A DNA stretch of 60,156 bases from SVEL01 sp045126475 (GCA_045126475.1 JBGVOL010000013.1:1-60156); one strand, 5' to 3'; numbered from the stretch's first letter, positions 8,277-18,263 are shown. Translations and numbers: made by a program. Notes: a model not told the origin generated them from the letters alone.

Positions 8277-9842
8277 CTATTCTTCCTGCTTTAACAGCTT
8301 ACTCATCTCATCCACCATATCGTTAATTGCACTTGCCTGCACTGTAACCTCGGCTGTATCTTTTGCACTGTTTTCTGCCATTGCATTGATGGACGCAAAC
8401 TGCTCATTTTCATTTCTGATACTTTCGGCAATATCCTGATTAATGGAAACTGTCTTCTTAATAACTTCTGACTGCTTGCCCTGGGCATCACCCATGGTAT
8501 TAATTGCATTTACTGATTCGTTAAGCAACTCCGTCATATCCTGCATACTCTTAAATACATTAGAAAAATATGCATTTTGATTATTGAGCTTCTGAGAATT
8601 TTCCTCAACCTGCACTGTTATCTCTCTAACGTTACTCTGTACACGTTCAATAACAGACTTAACTTCCTTAAGCGATTCCTGAGTACTGTTTGCCAGATTT
8701 CCAACCTCTGTTGCAACTACGGCAAAGCCCCGACCTGCTTCTCCTGCCCTTGCTGCCTCAATTGACGCATTCAACGCCAACAAATTCGTTGAAGAAGAAA
8801 TGTCGCTTATAAGGTTTAACGTAACACCTATTTCCTGTACTGCATCCGATAATTTTTGAGCAATATCCGTGGTTGCCTTCATAGATTCTGATACTTCATC
8901 ATTAATGGCATGTAAATCATTCAGTAATCTTTCATTCTCTCTTGATTTGTCAAGAAGATTCTGTGACGTCGTCTCTACCTTTTGCACATTATCTGCCACT
9001 ACTCTTTCCCACTGGCTAAGTTCACTAAGATTTGCCATGCTCTCATCTGTTTTCACACTCAATACATTACTGTTCGCTAATAACTGCTCACTTGTTGTTG
9101 CAAGTTCCTCGGCAGATGCACTTTCACTTTCAGAAATCTGCGATAATGCTGTTCCTGCAGAGTACAAATCACCCGATAACGTTTGTACTGCCGCCAGAAC
9201 ATTCTTTACCTGCTCTGTGTTTCTTTCCAGTTCATCCTTCTTTGCATTGACTAAAAAACGATGAATGAGATATACCAGCAAAATGATGGTTGGCAATGAC
9301 AATACAACACATACTATTCTATCTAACATGTTAGGTATAAAATATTCATTTTTTGCAGGCAGATGAATCTTTCCCAGAATAAACCATGATGCAACTACAG
9401 ACAACCCTATTTCCAACGATATAATAGTGATAAACCTTGTATCCAAAAAGAATGCTGTCAGTATAACAAAGAAAAATGCAAATCCCCAGAAATCTGTTGC
9501 CGGTATCAGATATAAAATAAAATTAAACTGAACAATTTCCAGTATTATAAGAAAAATCTTTCCATCCCTCAGCTTATTTGGGGTAACTACGCCATCCTTA
9601 AAACCGGTCCGAACAAAGAATATACTTACTGCAAGATATATAAGACAGGTAATGTCAAATATTATCAGTGCGAGCCAGTTTACCTCCGGAAGCCACCCCA
9701 TAATTTTCTCAAATGTATACAAAACTCCGGCACATTGAACGGCGCCAGGTATAACAAGTAAAATAATCCTGTATACACTGTTGATATACTCATCCAACGC
9801 AGATAAATCTTTCTTTTTCTGTACTCTTTCCGATGTCATCAT
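8277..9842 (-). CDS. Methyl-accepting chemotaxis protein with six-helix membrane sensor
   Basis: A 521-residue chemoreceptor. Residues about 20-205 hold six transmembrane helices with no sizeable extracytoplasmic ligand domain, so sensing is probably within the membrane or through short loops. After a linker, residues about 215-520 form the cytoplasmic coiled-coil hairpin; the kinase-contact tip reads STNLLALNASIEAARAGEAG then RGFAVVATEVGNLA. The C-terminus lacks a CheR-tethering pentapeptide. I chose the first of two adjacent ATGs (9842), 6 bases after GAGGGA. The nearby flagellin and SigD promoter support a role in swimming behaviour. A SigA promoter lies upstream. Confidence 0.95.
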   Translation of the reverse strand: MMTSERVQKKKDLSALDEYINSVYRIILLVIPGAVQCAGVLYTFEKIMGWLPEVNWLALIIFDITCLIYLAVSIFFVRTGFKDGVVTPNKLRDGKIFLIILEIVQFNFILYLIPATDFWGFAFFFVILTAFFLDTRFITIISLEIGLSVVASWFILGKIHLPAKNEYFIPNMLDRIVCVVLSLPTIILLVYLIHRFLVNAKKDELERNTEQVKNVLAAVQTLSGDLYSAGTALSQISESESASAEELATTSEQLLANSNVLSVKTDESMANLSELSQWERVVADNVQKVETTSQNLLDKSRENERLLNDLHAINDEVSESMKATTDIAQKLSDAVQEIGVTLNLISDISSSTNLLALNASIEAARAGEAGRGFAVVATEVGNLANSTQESLKEVKSVIERVQSNVREITVQVEENSQKLNNQNAYFSNVFKSMQDMTELLNESVNAINTMGDAQGKQSEVIKKTVSINQDIAESIRNENEQFASINAMAENSAKDTAEVTVQASAINDMVDEMSKLLKQEE

Positions 9843-9968
9843 AAGTAATCCCTCTTTTTCTATAAATTTATAAATCGGACAGTATCTGAAAAAGCTGTGC
9901 AAAGGACAATGTCCCTATTTACAGCTTTCAAGTTCTTCAGTAAATTGTTCACGAAATATATTGATTAC

Positions 9969-9997
9969 ACTATATCAGTTTTATGCATCTCTGTCAA
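9969..9997 (-). promoter_or_regulatory. SigA-type promoter of the chemotaxis receptor gene
   Basis: On the - strand: TTGACA, 17-bp spacer, TATAGT. This leaves a 5' leader of about 120 nt. No SigD consensus was found for this receptor. Confidence 0.65.
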
Positions 9998-10027
9998 TAT
10001 TCCATCAAAATCAAATGAATTTATACT

Positions 10028-10057
10028 AAAGGCTGCCGCATTATGCGGCAGCCCTTT
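10028..10057 (-). terminator. Terminator-like GC-rich hairpin downstream of hflC
   Basis: Perfect 10-bp arms GGCTGCCGCA and TGCGGCAGCC (10031-10040, 10044-10053), loop TTA. The T-tract in the - direction is short (TTTAGTATAAA), so efficiency is uncertain. Confidence 0.65.
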
Positions 10058-10081
10058 CTACATTCATAATATTTGTTTTTC

Positions 10082-10957
10082 TTATTTTCCGTAGAACACC
10101 TGAACAAGCGGTGAATCAGGCGATAATATAAGTGTCTTATTCTCTCCTGTCATAGAAAGCTTCGCAGCATCAAGTGCTCTTACAAATGTGTAGAAATCAC
10201 TTCTTGATGCATCATTGTATGCTGATGATAAAATCTGCATGTACTGTGCTTCTCCCTCAGCTTTTATCTGCTCTGCCTGTGCTGTTGCATTGGCAATCTT
10301 GATTGCAACTTCCTTATCAGTTTCATTCTTAATAATCTGAGATTCTGCATTACCTTCAGCAGTATACTGTGCTGCCATCTGCTCTCTCTCTGAAATCATA
10401 CGCTCATATACGGCAGTCTTGTTGTCGCTTGGAAGGTCAAGATGTTTTGTCTCCACACTGACAAGAGTTATTCCATACTGTTCCATGGCACTTCCGATAC
10501 CTTCCATAATCTTGTCGCTCAATTCACCGTCTCTTGCACTGATAACCTCTGCCTGTGTAAGACCACCGATTACCTCTTTAAGAGAATTGTAAACAGCAGC
10601 ATTTATACGGCTCTCTGCATTGGTAACCGAAGCACTGAGTGTCTTTGCGAACTTATACGGATCACTTACCCTCCAGAGTACATATGTATCAGTAACCATC
10701 GTTTTCTTATCCATAGTGATTACATCACTTGCAGCAAGATCATAGAGAAGAATCTGCTTCGGAATCGTATCTGTCTGCTCAACAAAAGGAATCTTAAAGC
10801 TTATACCTTCCTGCGTCACAACTCTGTCAACTTTTCCGAATACTCTTACAAGCTTATATTCATTTTCATAAGTAACTACAATTGAATTAAATCCCAGTAT
10901 CACTACTAAAACAAGAAGGATACCGACAATCCATTTTACTACTTTCTTCTTATTCAT
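10082..10957 (-). CDS. hflC: HflC, SPFH/prohibitin-domain membrane protein
   Basis: A 291-residue protein with one N-terminal transmembrane helix (about 8-27) and an SPFH domain (VTYENEYKLVRVFGKV, FKIPFVEQTDTIPKQ). A charged coiled-coil follows (AVYERMISEREQMAAQYTAE) and the C-terminal segment SDFYTFVRALDAAK, all typical of HflC. HflK and HflC form a large cage that surrounds the FtsH protease in proteobacteria and modulates its access to membrane substrates; in Firmicutes the role is less clear and no ftsH is in this window. The gene starts eight bases before the hflK stop, so expression is coupled. Confidence 0.93.
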   Translation of the reverse strand: MNKKKVVKWIVGILLVLVVILGFNSIVVTYENEYKLVRVFGKVDRVVTQEGISFKIPFVEQTDTIPKQILLYDLAASDVITMDKKTMVTDTYVLWRVSDPYKFAKTLSASVTNAESRINAAVYNSLKEVIGGLTQAEVISARDGELSDKIMEGIGSAMEQYGITLVSVETKHLDLPSDNKTAVYERMISEREQMAAQYTAEGNAESQIIKNETDKEVAIKIANATAQAEQIKAEGEAQYMQILSSAYNDASRSDFYTFVRALDAAKLSMTGENKTLILSPDSPLVQVFYGK

Positions 10958-11939
10958 TTGTCTCTCCTCCTCCGTTAATTACTGTATCGCCAAAGGTATC
11001 CAGCGGAAGAATCTTCTGTACTGTTCCGTTTCCGTTATCTATGATGACTTCAAGGGATGGAAGAACCTCCTCCATTGTCTCGTAGAACATTCTCTGCTTT
11101 GTAATATCAGGATACTTAATATACTCTTCATACATTGCATTAAATCTTGCAACCTGACCCTCAGCTTCCTTTATTCTCTCAGTTTTCTCTGCCTCTGCCT
11201 GCTGAAGTATCTGGTCAACCTTTGCCTGTGCCTCAGGAATCTTTTCGTTCTTGTACTTGTTGGCATTGTTCAGCGCTGTCTCCTTGCCCTGCTTTGCAGT
11301 TTCAACTGCCTTAAACGCCTCCATAACCTCTGTTGTAGGCGGTTCTGCGTCCTGCATTGCAATGTTTACAAGATAGATACCAAGGTCACACTCTTCCAGT
11401 CTTGCTGTTAGCATTTCCTTTATCTGTGCCTGTATCTCACCTTTTCCTGTGGTAAGTACGCTGTCAACCTCAGACTGTCCGATAACAGTACGAATACAGC
11501 TCTGCGCCATATTTTTAAGAATTTCCTTTGGATCCGAAGATGCATAAAGCGCCTTAACAGGGTCGTTTACCTGATATTCAACATAAAAGTCAACATTAAT
11601 GAAATTATAGTCAGATGTAATCATAAGTGACTCAACTTCATTTGACACATTTGTATCAATGTCATATCCGATGGCAAAACTCTGTATTGTTGTATCAACC
11701 TTTTCTACCTGCTGTATGAACGGTATCTTAAAGTGAAGACCCGGTTCGGAAACTGTCTCAGCATTACCGAATGTCAGAAGAACTGCTGCCTCCTGCTCCT
11801 TTACCGAATAGACTGCCTGACTGCCCAGAATAATCACGGCCAGCACAACTATTATGGTAATGACTACTTTCTTGATTGCCTTGGGATTTACATCTTTGAT
11901 TTCAAAATCAAAGTTTCCCTGATTGTTGGTTACTCTCAT
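10950..11939 (-). CDS. hflK: HflK, SPFH/prohibitin-domain membrane protein
   Basis: A 329-residue protein with a short cytoplasmic N-terminus, a transmembrane helix (about 23-46) and an SPFH domain (VKEQEAAVLLTFGNAETVSE, GLHFKIPFIQQVEKV). The residues after about 200 form the conserved helix EAFKAVETAKQGKETALNNA and a long charged coiled coil. The order hflK-hflC and the 8-bp overlap are those of known operons. It is shorter at the N-terminus than E. coli HflK, which carries a Gly-rich leader. HflK forms alternating heteromultimers with HflC. Confidence 0.92.
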   Translation of the reverse strand: MRVTNNQGNFDFEIKDVNPKAIKKVVITIIVVLAVIILGSQAVYSVKEQEAAVLLTFGNAETVSEPGLHFKIPFIQQVEKVDTTIQSFAIGYDIDTNVSNEVESLMITSDYNFINVDFYVEYQVNDPVKALYASSDPKEILKNMAQSCIRTVIGQSEVDSVLTTGKGEIQAQIKEMLTARLEECDLGIYLVNIAMQDAEPPTTEVMEAFKAVETAKQGKETALNNANKYKNEKIPEAQAKVDQILQQAEAEKTERIKEAEGQVARFNAMYEEYIKYPDITKQRMFYETMEEVLPSLEVIIDNGNGTVQKILPLDTFGDTVINGGGETNE

Positions 11940-11973
11940 TTGTACTTTTTCCTCCTTACTTCCCCTTACGCAT

Positions 11974-11998
11974 AAAGAAGCCCACTCAGGGCTTCTTT
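11974..11998 (-). terminator. Terminator hairpin downstream of the aconitase-family gene
   Basis: Arms AAAGAAGCCC and GGGCTTCTTT with a 5-nt loop, 26 bp past the hydratase stop and 35 bp before the hflK start. The T-rich end is inside the stem, so some read-through into hflKC is likely. Confidence 0.65.
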
Positions 11999-12023
11999 AA
12001 AATAACCTGTCTGCGTGAGGATT

Positions 12024-14327
12024 TTACATTGACTTGTTGTTGTAGTTTATGAGACATCCCTTAAGAATTATGTCTCTCTCGTCATCTGTCAACTCACCCA
12101 TCTTCAATGTAAACTCTTTCAAACCTGATTCCCCATTTTTAACTACATATGCAGGAATAGAGGTAGCTTTATCCTTAATAGCCTTAGCTATATCCGGTAC
12201 AAAAATATAATCTCCGTTTGCGAACGGAAGGTTATCTTCCTCATAAATAAATGGAAGCATACCCCAGTTAATGAGATTAGAGCGATATCTCTTTGTAGCA
12301 TATTCCTTCGCAATATTCGCCCATCCGCCAAGTACCTTCTGACATGAAGCTGCCTGTTCTCTTGCCGAACCGTCACCCGGCTTAACTGCATATATTGTTG
12401 AGCCAAAGCCTGTATTTTCATGGCTTGCCTCAGGGAATTTTGTCTTAACGGCACCCATTACATCTTTAATCTCAGGATACTTCTCACATGGACAAACGCC
12501 CTCTTCACGCATCTTCTCCATAGCCTGAACTTCCTTAGCCTTACCTACATACTCAGGGTCTTTTCTTGACAGTGTAAACTCTGCAAGACCAAGAGGATTT
12601 GAACGGTATGAAGATGTCTCTCCCGAAGGAATAAGCTCGTCTGTTGTTGTAACAGGATCATGTATCTCTGAAACAACCTTAAGTAAAACATTATCTGTAA
12701 GTGCAACCATCTTTGGCCAGTCCTTAATATTAGGACCAAACTTAATCTCAACGGACGGATCAGGGACGCCCTTTGAATCAAAGACTCTGTTTGCATAAAT
12801 TGCTGAATCAAAATGATACTTAGGTGATGTATATTCAACATCAATTTCAGTAGCTGCTGTAAGGTATCCCTTATTTGCTGCCGTAGCTGCAATTGAACGT
12901 GCATCCATAAGTGCAACTGATGATATCTGACCATTCTGGAGCTTAGAACCCTCTCTGTTAGGGAAGTTTCTTGTAGAATGACGGATACTTAATGCATTGT
13001 TTGAAGGTGTATCACCTGCACCGAAGCAAGGACCGCAGAATGCAGTTTTAACAATTGCACCTGTCTGCATAAGGTCTGCAAGTTTTCCGTTTCTTGCAAG
13101 TTCAACATAAATAGGTGTACTTGCTGGATATACACTTAATGTAAACTCATCATTTCCGATGAATTTACCCTTTAAGATATCAGCCGCATCACAGATATTC
13201 TCAAAGCCACCGCCGGCACAACCTGCGATAACTCCCTGCTCAACATAAAGCTTTCCGTTTCTTACCTTATCTGTAAGCTTGTAATCAACCTTTCCGTCAA
13301 GGCTTACGAGAGCTCTCTTCTCAACATCATGCAAGATGTCCATTAGATTTGCCTTAACTTCTTCGATTGTATATGTGTTGCTTGGATGGAACGGCATTGC
13401 AATCATAGGCTTAATCTTGCTTAAGTCTACATATACAACTCCATCGTAATAAGCAACCTCACCCGGATTTAACTCCTTATATTCCTCTACTCTTCCATGA
13501 ATATCATAGAATTCCTTAATCTTCTCATCTGTTCTCCATATTGAAGAAAGACATGTTGTCTCTGTTGTCATTACGTCAACACCGATTCTGAAGTCTGCAC
13601 TTAATGACGATACACCCGGTCCTACAAACTCCATTACCTTATTCTTAACGTAACCGTTTCCAAATACAGCTCCGATAATTGCCAGTGCCACGTCCTGAGG
13701 TCCTACGCCCTTTGCAGGTTCGCCTGTAAGATAAATTGCCACAACACCCGGCATGTTTATATCGTATGTCTGTGAAAGAAGCTGCTTAACAAGCTCAGGT
13801 CCGCCTTCACCCATAGCCATTGTTCCGAGAGCACCGTAACGTGTATGGCTGTCAGAACCTAATATCATCTTTCCTCCGCCTGCAAGCATTTCTCTTGCAA
13901 ACTGATGAATAACTGCCTGATGCGGTGGAACATATATGCCGCCGTATTTCTTTGCACAGGTAAGACCAAACATATGGTCATCCTCGTTGATTGTACCACC
14001 TACCGCACAAAGGGAATTGTGGCAGTTTGTAAGTACATAAGGGATAGGGAATTTCTCAAGTCCGGAAGCTCTCGCTGTCTGAATAATACCGACAAATGTA
14101 ATATCATGGGAAGTCAGCTTATCAAACTTCACCATAAGCTTCTCCATGTTGCCTGATGTATTATGCTCCTCTAAAATTCCGTAAGCAATTGTGTTCTTTG
14201 CTGCATCTTCCTTTGAAATATATTTGCTTCCAAGCTTATTCTTTAACAGTGCCTCTGAATCTGCCGATACCTCGACAACTTCGGTCCCGTTTAATAAATA
14301 AGCTCCGCCTTCGCTAAGTTTAACCAA
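12024..14327 (-). CDS. Aconitase-family hydratase
   Basis: A 767-residue single-chain [4Fe-4S] hydro-lyase of the aconitase superfamily, closer in length and motifs to the YbhJ-like 'hydratase' group than to AcnA or AcnB. Visible family motifs: GSDSHTRYGALGTMAMGEGG, GCAGGG and FCGPCFGAGD (cluster cysteines), RNFPNREGS (substrate arginines), and the C-terminal swivelling-domain motif YRSNLINWGMLPF. Start is TTG at 14327, eight bases after AGGAGG; no better in-frame ATG exists. It stands alone between terminators, with no citrate synthase or isocitrate dehydrogenase nearby. The substrate is likely citrate/isocitrate or a related hydroxy-acid, but the group is poorly characterised. Confidence 0.85.
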   Translation of the reverse strand: MVKLSEGGAYLLNGTEVVEVSADSEALLKNKLGSKYISKEDAAKNTIAYGILEEHNTSGNMEKLMVKFDKLTSHDITFVGIIQTARASGLEKFPIPYVLTNCHNSLCAVGGTINEDDHMFGLTCAKKYGGIYVPPHQAVIHQFAREMLAGGGKMILGSDSHTRYGALGTMAMGEGGPELVKQLLSQTYDINMPGVVAIYLTGEPAKGVGPQDVALAIIGAVFGNGYVKNKVMEFVGPGVSSLSADFRIGVDVMTTETTCLSSIWRTDEKIKEFYDIHGRVEEYKELNPGEVAYYDGVVYVDLSKIKPMIAMPFHPSNTYTIEEVKANLMDILHDVEKRALVSLDGKVDYKLTDKVRNGKLYVEQGVIAGCAGGGFENICDAADILKGKFIGNDEFTLSVYPASTPIYVELARNGKLADLMQTGAIVKTAFCGPCFGAGDTPSNNALSIRHSTRNFPNREGSKLQNGQISSVALMDARSIAATAANKGYLTAATEIDVEYTSPKYHFDSAIYANRVFDSKGVPDPSVEIKFGPNIKDWPKMVALTDNVLLKVVSEIHDPVTTTDELIPSGETSSYRSNPLGLAEFTLSRKDPEYVGKAKEVQAMEKMREEGVCPCEKYPEIKDVMGAVKTKFPEASHENTGFGSTIYAVKPGDGSAREQAASCQKVLGGWANIAKEYATKRYRSNLINWGMLPFIYEEDNLPFANGDYIFVPDIAKAIKDKATSIPAYVVKNGESGLKEFTLKMGELTDDERDIILKGCLINYNNKSM

Positions 14328-14361
14328 TGTTTTGTCCTCCTGTTGTCATAATATATACATA

Positions 14362-14418
14362 TTAAAATGAACCAAGTTTGAGAATTCTGATGAATTCAAA
14401 CTACTTGGTTCATTTTAA
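14362..14418. terminator. Long hairpin terminator between glgB and the hydratase gene
   Basis: Outer arms 14362-14377 and 14403-14418 are a perfect 16-bp match; an inner imperfect repeat (TTTGA..TCAAA with GAATTC) extends it. Both ends are A/T tracts, so it can act in either direction; here it ends the flagellin-fliS-glgB transcript. Confidence 0.8.
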
Positions 14419-14461
14419 CACTACACCGAGATAAAATCAACTGTGAAAAGTAACGTAAACG

Positions 14462-16411
14462 CTACGACGGGAACTTGATTATCATAGCTTCAAGTGGTCT
14501 TAAATGAATATTTAATCTGTATGGCAGTCCGTCGCACTCATCCGGCACTGCTTTATACTTCACATTTTCCTCCGTACGGAGCATCTCCATCTTCTTTATC
14601 TCTGCCGATTCAACAGTATCATTTTCATTTATTGTACTGAAATTGGACAGTATACGCTTATATGTTCCTTTTACCGGAACTCCCACACAGTAATCAGCCC
14701 TGTCCATAGGTGTGAAATTACAGATGAACAAAAGAGCTCCCTTGTAGTTATCAGGATTCTTTCTTATGAAACTGAAGATGCTTCTGTCGCAGTCATCACA
14801 GTTTACCCACCGGAAACTCTGATAATTATCATCATATTTGTGAAGCACCGGATATCTCCTGTAAATGTGAAGGAGGCTTCTTGTATACTGCCACAGCTCA
14901 TCATGGAGCGGCTCATTTAAAAGATACCATTCAAGCCCTTTTTCTTCCATCCACTCATTAATCATACCGAAATCCTGTCCCATAAACAGAAGCTTCTTTC
15001 CCGGATGACCAAACATATATGTATACGCCATCTTTAGATTGGCAAACTTATCAACCTTGTAACCCGGCATCTTTGTAAGCATTGAACATTTAAGATGAAC
15101 CACCTCATCATGGGAAAGAACAAGTATATATTTCTCACTGAATGCGTATGTCAGTGAAAATGTCATCTTATGGTGGTTAAACTTTTTAAACAGAGGGTCA
15201 AGCTTCACATACTCAAGAAAATCATTCATCCATCCCATGTTCCACTTATATGCAAAGCCAAGACCTTCCTCCTCCGGAGCAGCCGTAACCTTAGGCCATG
15301 CCGTAGACTCCTCTGCGATAAAAAATGCTCTGCCGCAACGCTTATCCATAATGCTGTTTAAGTGTTTAAAGAATTCTATAGCCTCTAAATTCTTGTTATC
15401 TCCGTACTTGTTAGGCACCCAGTTTCCGTTACTTCTTCCGTAATCAAGGTAGAGCATTGAAGCCACCGCATCTACACGTAATGCATCTATATGATACTTT
15501 TCAACCCAGAAAAGTGAATTTGCAATAAGGAAATTTTTAACCTCATTTTTTTCATAATTGAATACCTTCGTTCCCCAGTCAGGATGTTCGCCTTTCCTTG
15601 GGTCAGGATATTCGTAGAGACATGTGCCGTCAAACTCCGCCAGTCCATGGGCGTCCTTAGGGAAATGAGCCGGTACCCAGTCAAGAATTACTCCTATATC
15701 GTTCTTGTGCATGTAATTGACAAAATACATGAAGTCCTCAGGTGCACCGTATCTTGATGTCGGTGCAAAATATCCCGTTACCTGATATCCCCACGAACCG
15801 TCATAAGGGTGCTCCAGAATACCCATGAGTTCTACATGGGTATATCCCATATCCTTCACATAATCGACAAGGTCATGGGCAAGTGTCCTATAGTCATAGA
15901 ATCCATCTTTACTTCTTGAAAAATCCTTCTTCCACGAACCGATATGTACCTCATATATTGACATTGGCTGACGATATTTCTCACCCTTTTCTTCCTCTTT
16001 TTTCTCAAGCCACGACTTGTCCGTCCAGTGGAAACTGTTTATATCCGCAACCTTAGAAGCATTTCCAGGCCTTGTCTCCGCATGATACGCATACGGATCT
16101 GCTTTCATAAGTATTCTGCCGTCCCTTGTCTGGATGGCAAATTTATACATATCCCACTGCTTTGCATCCGGTATGAATGTCTCCCAGATACCTGATGTAC
16201 CAAGAAGGTTCATCCCTCCTTCCGCCGCATTCCAACCGTTAAAGTCGCCTACTACTCTTACATCAACTGCATTTGGAGCCCAGACCGCAAAATGCACACC
16301 TTTCCGACCGTCAACGGTCGTAAGGTGCGCACCAAGTTTATCATATATCTCATAATGGCTACCCTGCCCAAATACGTATCTGTCTGCCTCTGTTAAAAAA
16401 CAACTGTTCAT
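14462..16411 (-). CDS. glgB: 1,4-alpha-glucan branching enzyme GlgB
   Basis: A 649-residue GH13 enzyme that makes alpha-1,6 branches in glycogen. An N-terminal CBM48 domain (VHFAVWAPNAVDVRVVGDFNGW) is followed by the catalytic barrel. Catalytic residues are in ALRVDAVASMLYLDY (nucleophile Asp), FIAEEST (acid Glu) and LSHDEVVH (Asp). Length is normal. The ATG at 16411 overlaps the fliS stop (ATGA) and has GAGGTGAT upstream within fliS, so it is translationally coupled to a flagellar chaperone. No other glycogen genes (glgA, C, D, P) lie nearby. The glycogen role follows from the family; the link to flagellar expression is inferred from the overlap. Confidence 0.95.
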   Translation of the reverse strand: MNSCFLTEADRYVFGQGSHYEIYDKLGAHLTTVDGRKGVHFAVWAPNAVDVRVVGDFNGWNAAEGGMNLLGTSGIWETFIPDAKQWDMYKFAIQTRDGRILMKADPYAYHAETRPGNASKVADINSFHWTDKSWLEKKEEEKGEKYRQPMSIYEVHIGSWKKDFSRSKDGFYDYRTLAHDLVDYVKDMGYTHVELMGILEHPYDGSWGYQVTGYFAPTSRYGAPEDFMYFVNYMHKNDIGVILDWVPAHFPKDAHGLAEFDGTCLYEYPDPRKGEHPDWGTKVFNYEKNEVKNFLIANSLFWVEKYHIDALRVDAVASMLYLDYGRSNGNWVPNKYGDNKNLEAIEFFKHLNSIMDKRCGRAFFIAEESTAWPKVTAAPEEEGLGFAYKWNMGWMNDFLEYVKLDPLFKKFNHHKMTFSLTYAFSEKYILVLSHDEVVHLKCSMLTKMPGYKVDKFANLKMAYTYMFGHPGKKLLFMGQDFGMINEWMEEKGLEWYLLNEPLHDELWQYTRSLLHIYRRYPVLHKYDDNYQSFRWVNCDDCDRSIFSFIRKNPDNYKGALLFICNFTPMDRADYCVGVPVKGTYKRILSNFSTINENDTVESAEIKKMEMLRTEENVKYKAVPDECDGLPYRLNIHLRPLEAMIIKFPS

Positions 16412-16860
16412 CGAACTATCACCTCATTTAAAGTACTCGTTCTTCCGTAGGTATACCCTACGTAGACCTGCTCGCTGTTTTTCATCGCTTTTCCTGATTG
16501 GTCTAAACTGCTTATCTCGTCAAAGCTGCTTCGAAGTTGTGTTATAACCGATTTGATGCTGTCGGCATTTTCCACATTTCTTTTCGCAATATTCTTTACA
16601 AGACAATTATTCACATACATATAGAGATTCATAAGTTCATATGAAATGCCATATTTAAAATCAAGGCTTGATGATAAATTATTCAAAAACTGCTTTGCCT
16701 TCTTTAAATTAAACACAACCCCATCAAGGTCACCTTCATCATATGACCTGCATGCACTGTCAACATAATTTAAAACTATATCATAAGTTATTACTATCAG
16801 CTCTGTTTTAGAACAATTAGCGATTCGCAATGAAAAAACGTTCATTTCTTCCTTTGTCAT
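16408..16860 (-). CDS. fliS: Flagellar export chaperone FliS-like protein
   Basis: A 150-residue helical protein. The segment SKTELIVITYDIVLNYVDSA and the later LNNLSSSLDFKYGISYELMNLYMYVNNCLVKN match the FliS pattern, in which a four-helix bundle wraps the flagellin C-terminus and prevents premature polymerisation. It follows flagellin by 14 bp with GGGGGT as ribosome site, which supports the assignment. The C-terminal 30 residues (GKAMKNSEQVYVGYTYGRTS) extend beyond ordinary FliS and are unusual. The gene overlaps glgB by 4 bp. It probably shares the SigD transcript starting upstream of flagellin. Confidence 0.82.
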   Translation of the reverse strand: MTKEEMNVFSLRIANCSKTELIVITYDIVLNYVDSACRSYDEGDLDGVVFNLKKAKQFLNNLSSSLDFKYGISYELMNLYMYVNNCLVKNIAKRNVENADSIKSVITQLRSSFDEISSLDQSGKAMKNSEQVYVGYTYGRTSTLNEVIVR

Positions 16861-16874
16861 TATATTATACCCCC

Positions 16875-18263
16875 TTACTGTAATAACTGCAATACTTTTT
16901 CCGGCATCTGGTTTGCCTGTGCAAGCATTGAATTTGCCGCCTGTGTTATTACATTCTGCGATGTGTATGTTGTCATCTCCTGTGCCATATCTGCATCCTC
17001 AATTCTTGAAAGTGCAGCCGTCATGTTTTCATTTGTAACTTCAAGACTTCTGATGGCATGTTCCATTCTGTTGTTGTATGCACCAAGTTTTGAACGAACC
17101 GTGGAAATATATGACAATGCGTCATCACACATTTTTATTGCTCTGTCGCATCCTGCCTCCGTATGAAGATTCAACTTGTCAATACCCATTGCTGTACATG
17201 AAACTTCAGGGATATTTATATCCATTACCTGACCTTCATTTGCACCCATCTGTATTACCATTGTGCCGATATCCAGTGCCGTCACAATTACACGGCTTCC
17301 CGTAGCACCTATGGTTCCCTCATCAACGCTTACTCTCATCTCAAATCCGCCTGATGCCGAAAGAACTATGTTATTTCCGTCCACTTCCACTGTTGTACTT
17401 GCAGGAAACTTGAATGCATTGGCCATATCCGGCGTAACTTTTGCATCCTCTCCTTCGGCTTTCATGGTCATGTTAATTCCCAGCTTATCAGCCAGTTCCT
17501 GTGTACAGTTAAGAGTAATAGGATAATTTGAACCCGGAATGTCACTTACAAAGGTAATGCTTGTTCCGTCATAATTCACTGATATATCGCTTAAGTCTGC
17601 CACACTTTTAATCTTTTCAAGAACCATATCAATTGTATCGCCCTTTTCAATGGCAACATTTTCACCGTTTACGGTAATTGTTCCGTCTGTTTCAATACCC
17701 GTTGTCGGTATATTAATCGCGCTGCTTACTATCGTTGCATATGTTGCCTCTGCCTGTATCTGAAGTTCATATCTTCCGGCAACGACAGAATCCGAAATGG
17801 AACTGACTTTGACACCCGGAATATTTGTATATGAACGTCTGGCAAGCTCACCGTTTATGAGACCTCTTGTATTATATTCAGTATCGCTTGATATTCTGTC
17901 GATTTCATCCTGAAGCTGTTCTATCTCATCCATGATACTCTGTCTGTCCTGTGCAGACATTGTTCCGTTGGCTCCCTGTATGGCAAGCTCCCTCATTCTC
18001 TGTACCATGTCCACAACTTCTGTGAGGGCTCCTTCGGCAGTCTCAACAACCGAGATACCGTCAGATGCATTCTGTACGGCTCTGTCGAGACCCTTCAACT
18101 GTGTCTTCATCTTCTGCGACATTGCCGCACCAACCGGACTGTCCTCCGCGCTGTTAATCTTGTATCCGCTTGAAAGTCTCTCAAGAGATGCCGAGAGTCT
18201 GTCATTTGCTCTATTTAACTGATAACATGAGCGAAGTGCCGACATGTTAGTATTTATTCTCAT
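16875..18263 (-). CDS. hag: Flagellin
   Basis: A 462-residue flagellar filament subunit. The N-terminal D0/D1 region (MRINTNMSALRSCYQLNRAN, ERLSSGYKINSAEDSPVGAA) and the C-terminal D1/D0 region (SKLGAYNNRMEHAIRSLEVT, NVITQAANSMLAQANQMPEK) are canonical. The central part (about 170-370) is an insert with flagellin-IN-like segments (DTIDMVLEKIKSVADLSDIS). A cysteine at position 12 is unusual for flagellin. The ATG at 18263 follows AGGAGGAATTTGT. A perfect SigD promoter lies 56 bp upstream. The gene is followed by fliS and glgB. Confidence 0.97.
   Translation of the reverse strand: MRINTNMSALRSCYQLNRANDRLSASLERLSSGYKINSAEDSPVGAAMSQKMKTQLKGLDRAVQNASDGISVVETAEGALTEVVDMVQRMRELAIQGANGTMSAQDRQSIMDEIEQLQDEIDRISSDTEYNTRGLINGELARRSYTNIPGVKVSSISDSVVAGRYELQIQAEATYATIVSSAINIPTTGIETDGTITVNGENVAIEKGDTIDMVLEKIKSVADLSDISVNYDGTSITFVSDIPGSNYPITLNCTQELADKLGINMTMKAEGEDAKVTPDMANAFKFPASTTVEVDGNNIVLSASGGFEMRVSVDEGTIGATGSRVIVTALDIGTMVIQMGANEGQVMDINIPEVSCTAMGIDKLNLHTEAGCDRAIKMCDDALSYISTVRSKLGAYNNRMEHAIRSLEVTNENMTAALSRIEDADMAQEMTTYTSQNVITQAANSMLAQANQMPEKVLQLLQ

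Noticed and set aside
9843..9960. SigD promoter for the chemotaxis receptor (CCGATTTA near 9870)
   Set aside because: No TAAA at the required distance; a good SigA promoter lies further upstream.
14462..16411. glgB as part of a glycogen operon
   Set aside because: No glgA, glgC, glgD or glgP in the window; neighbours are flagellar and an unrelated hydratase behind a terminator.
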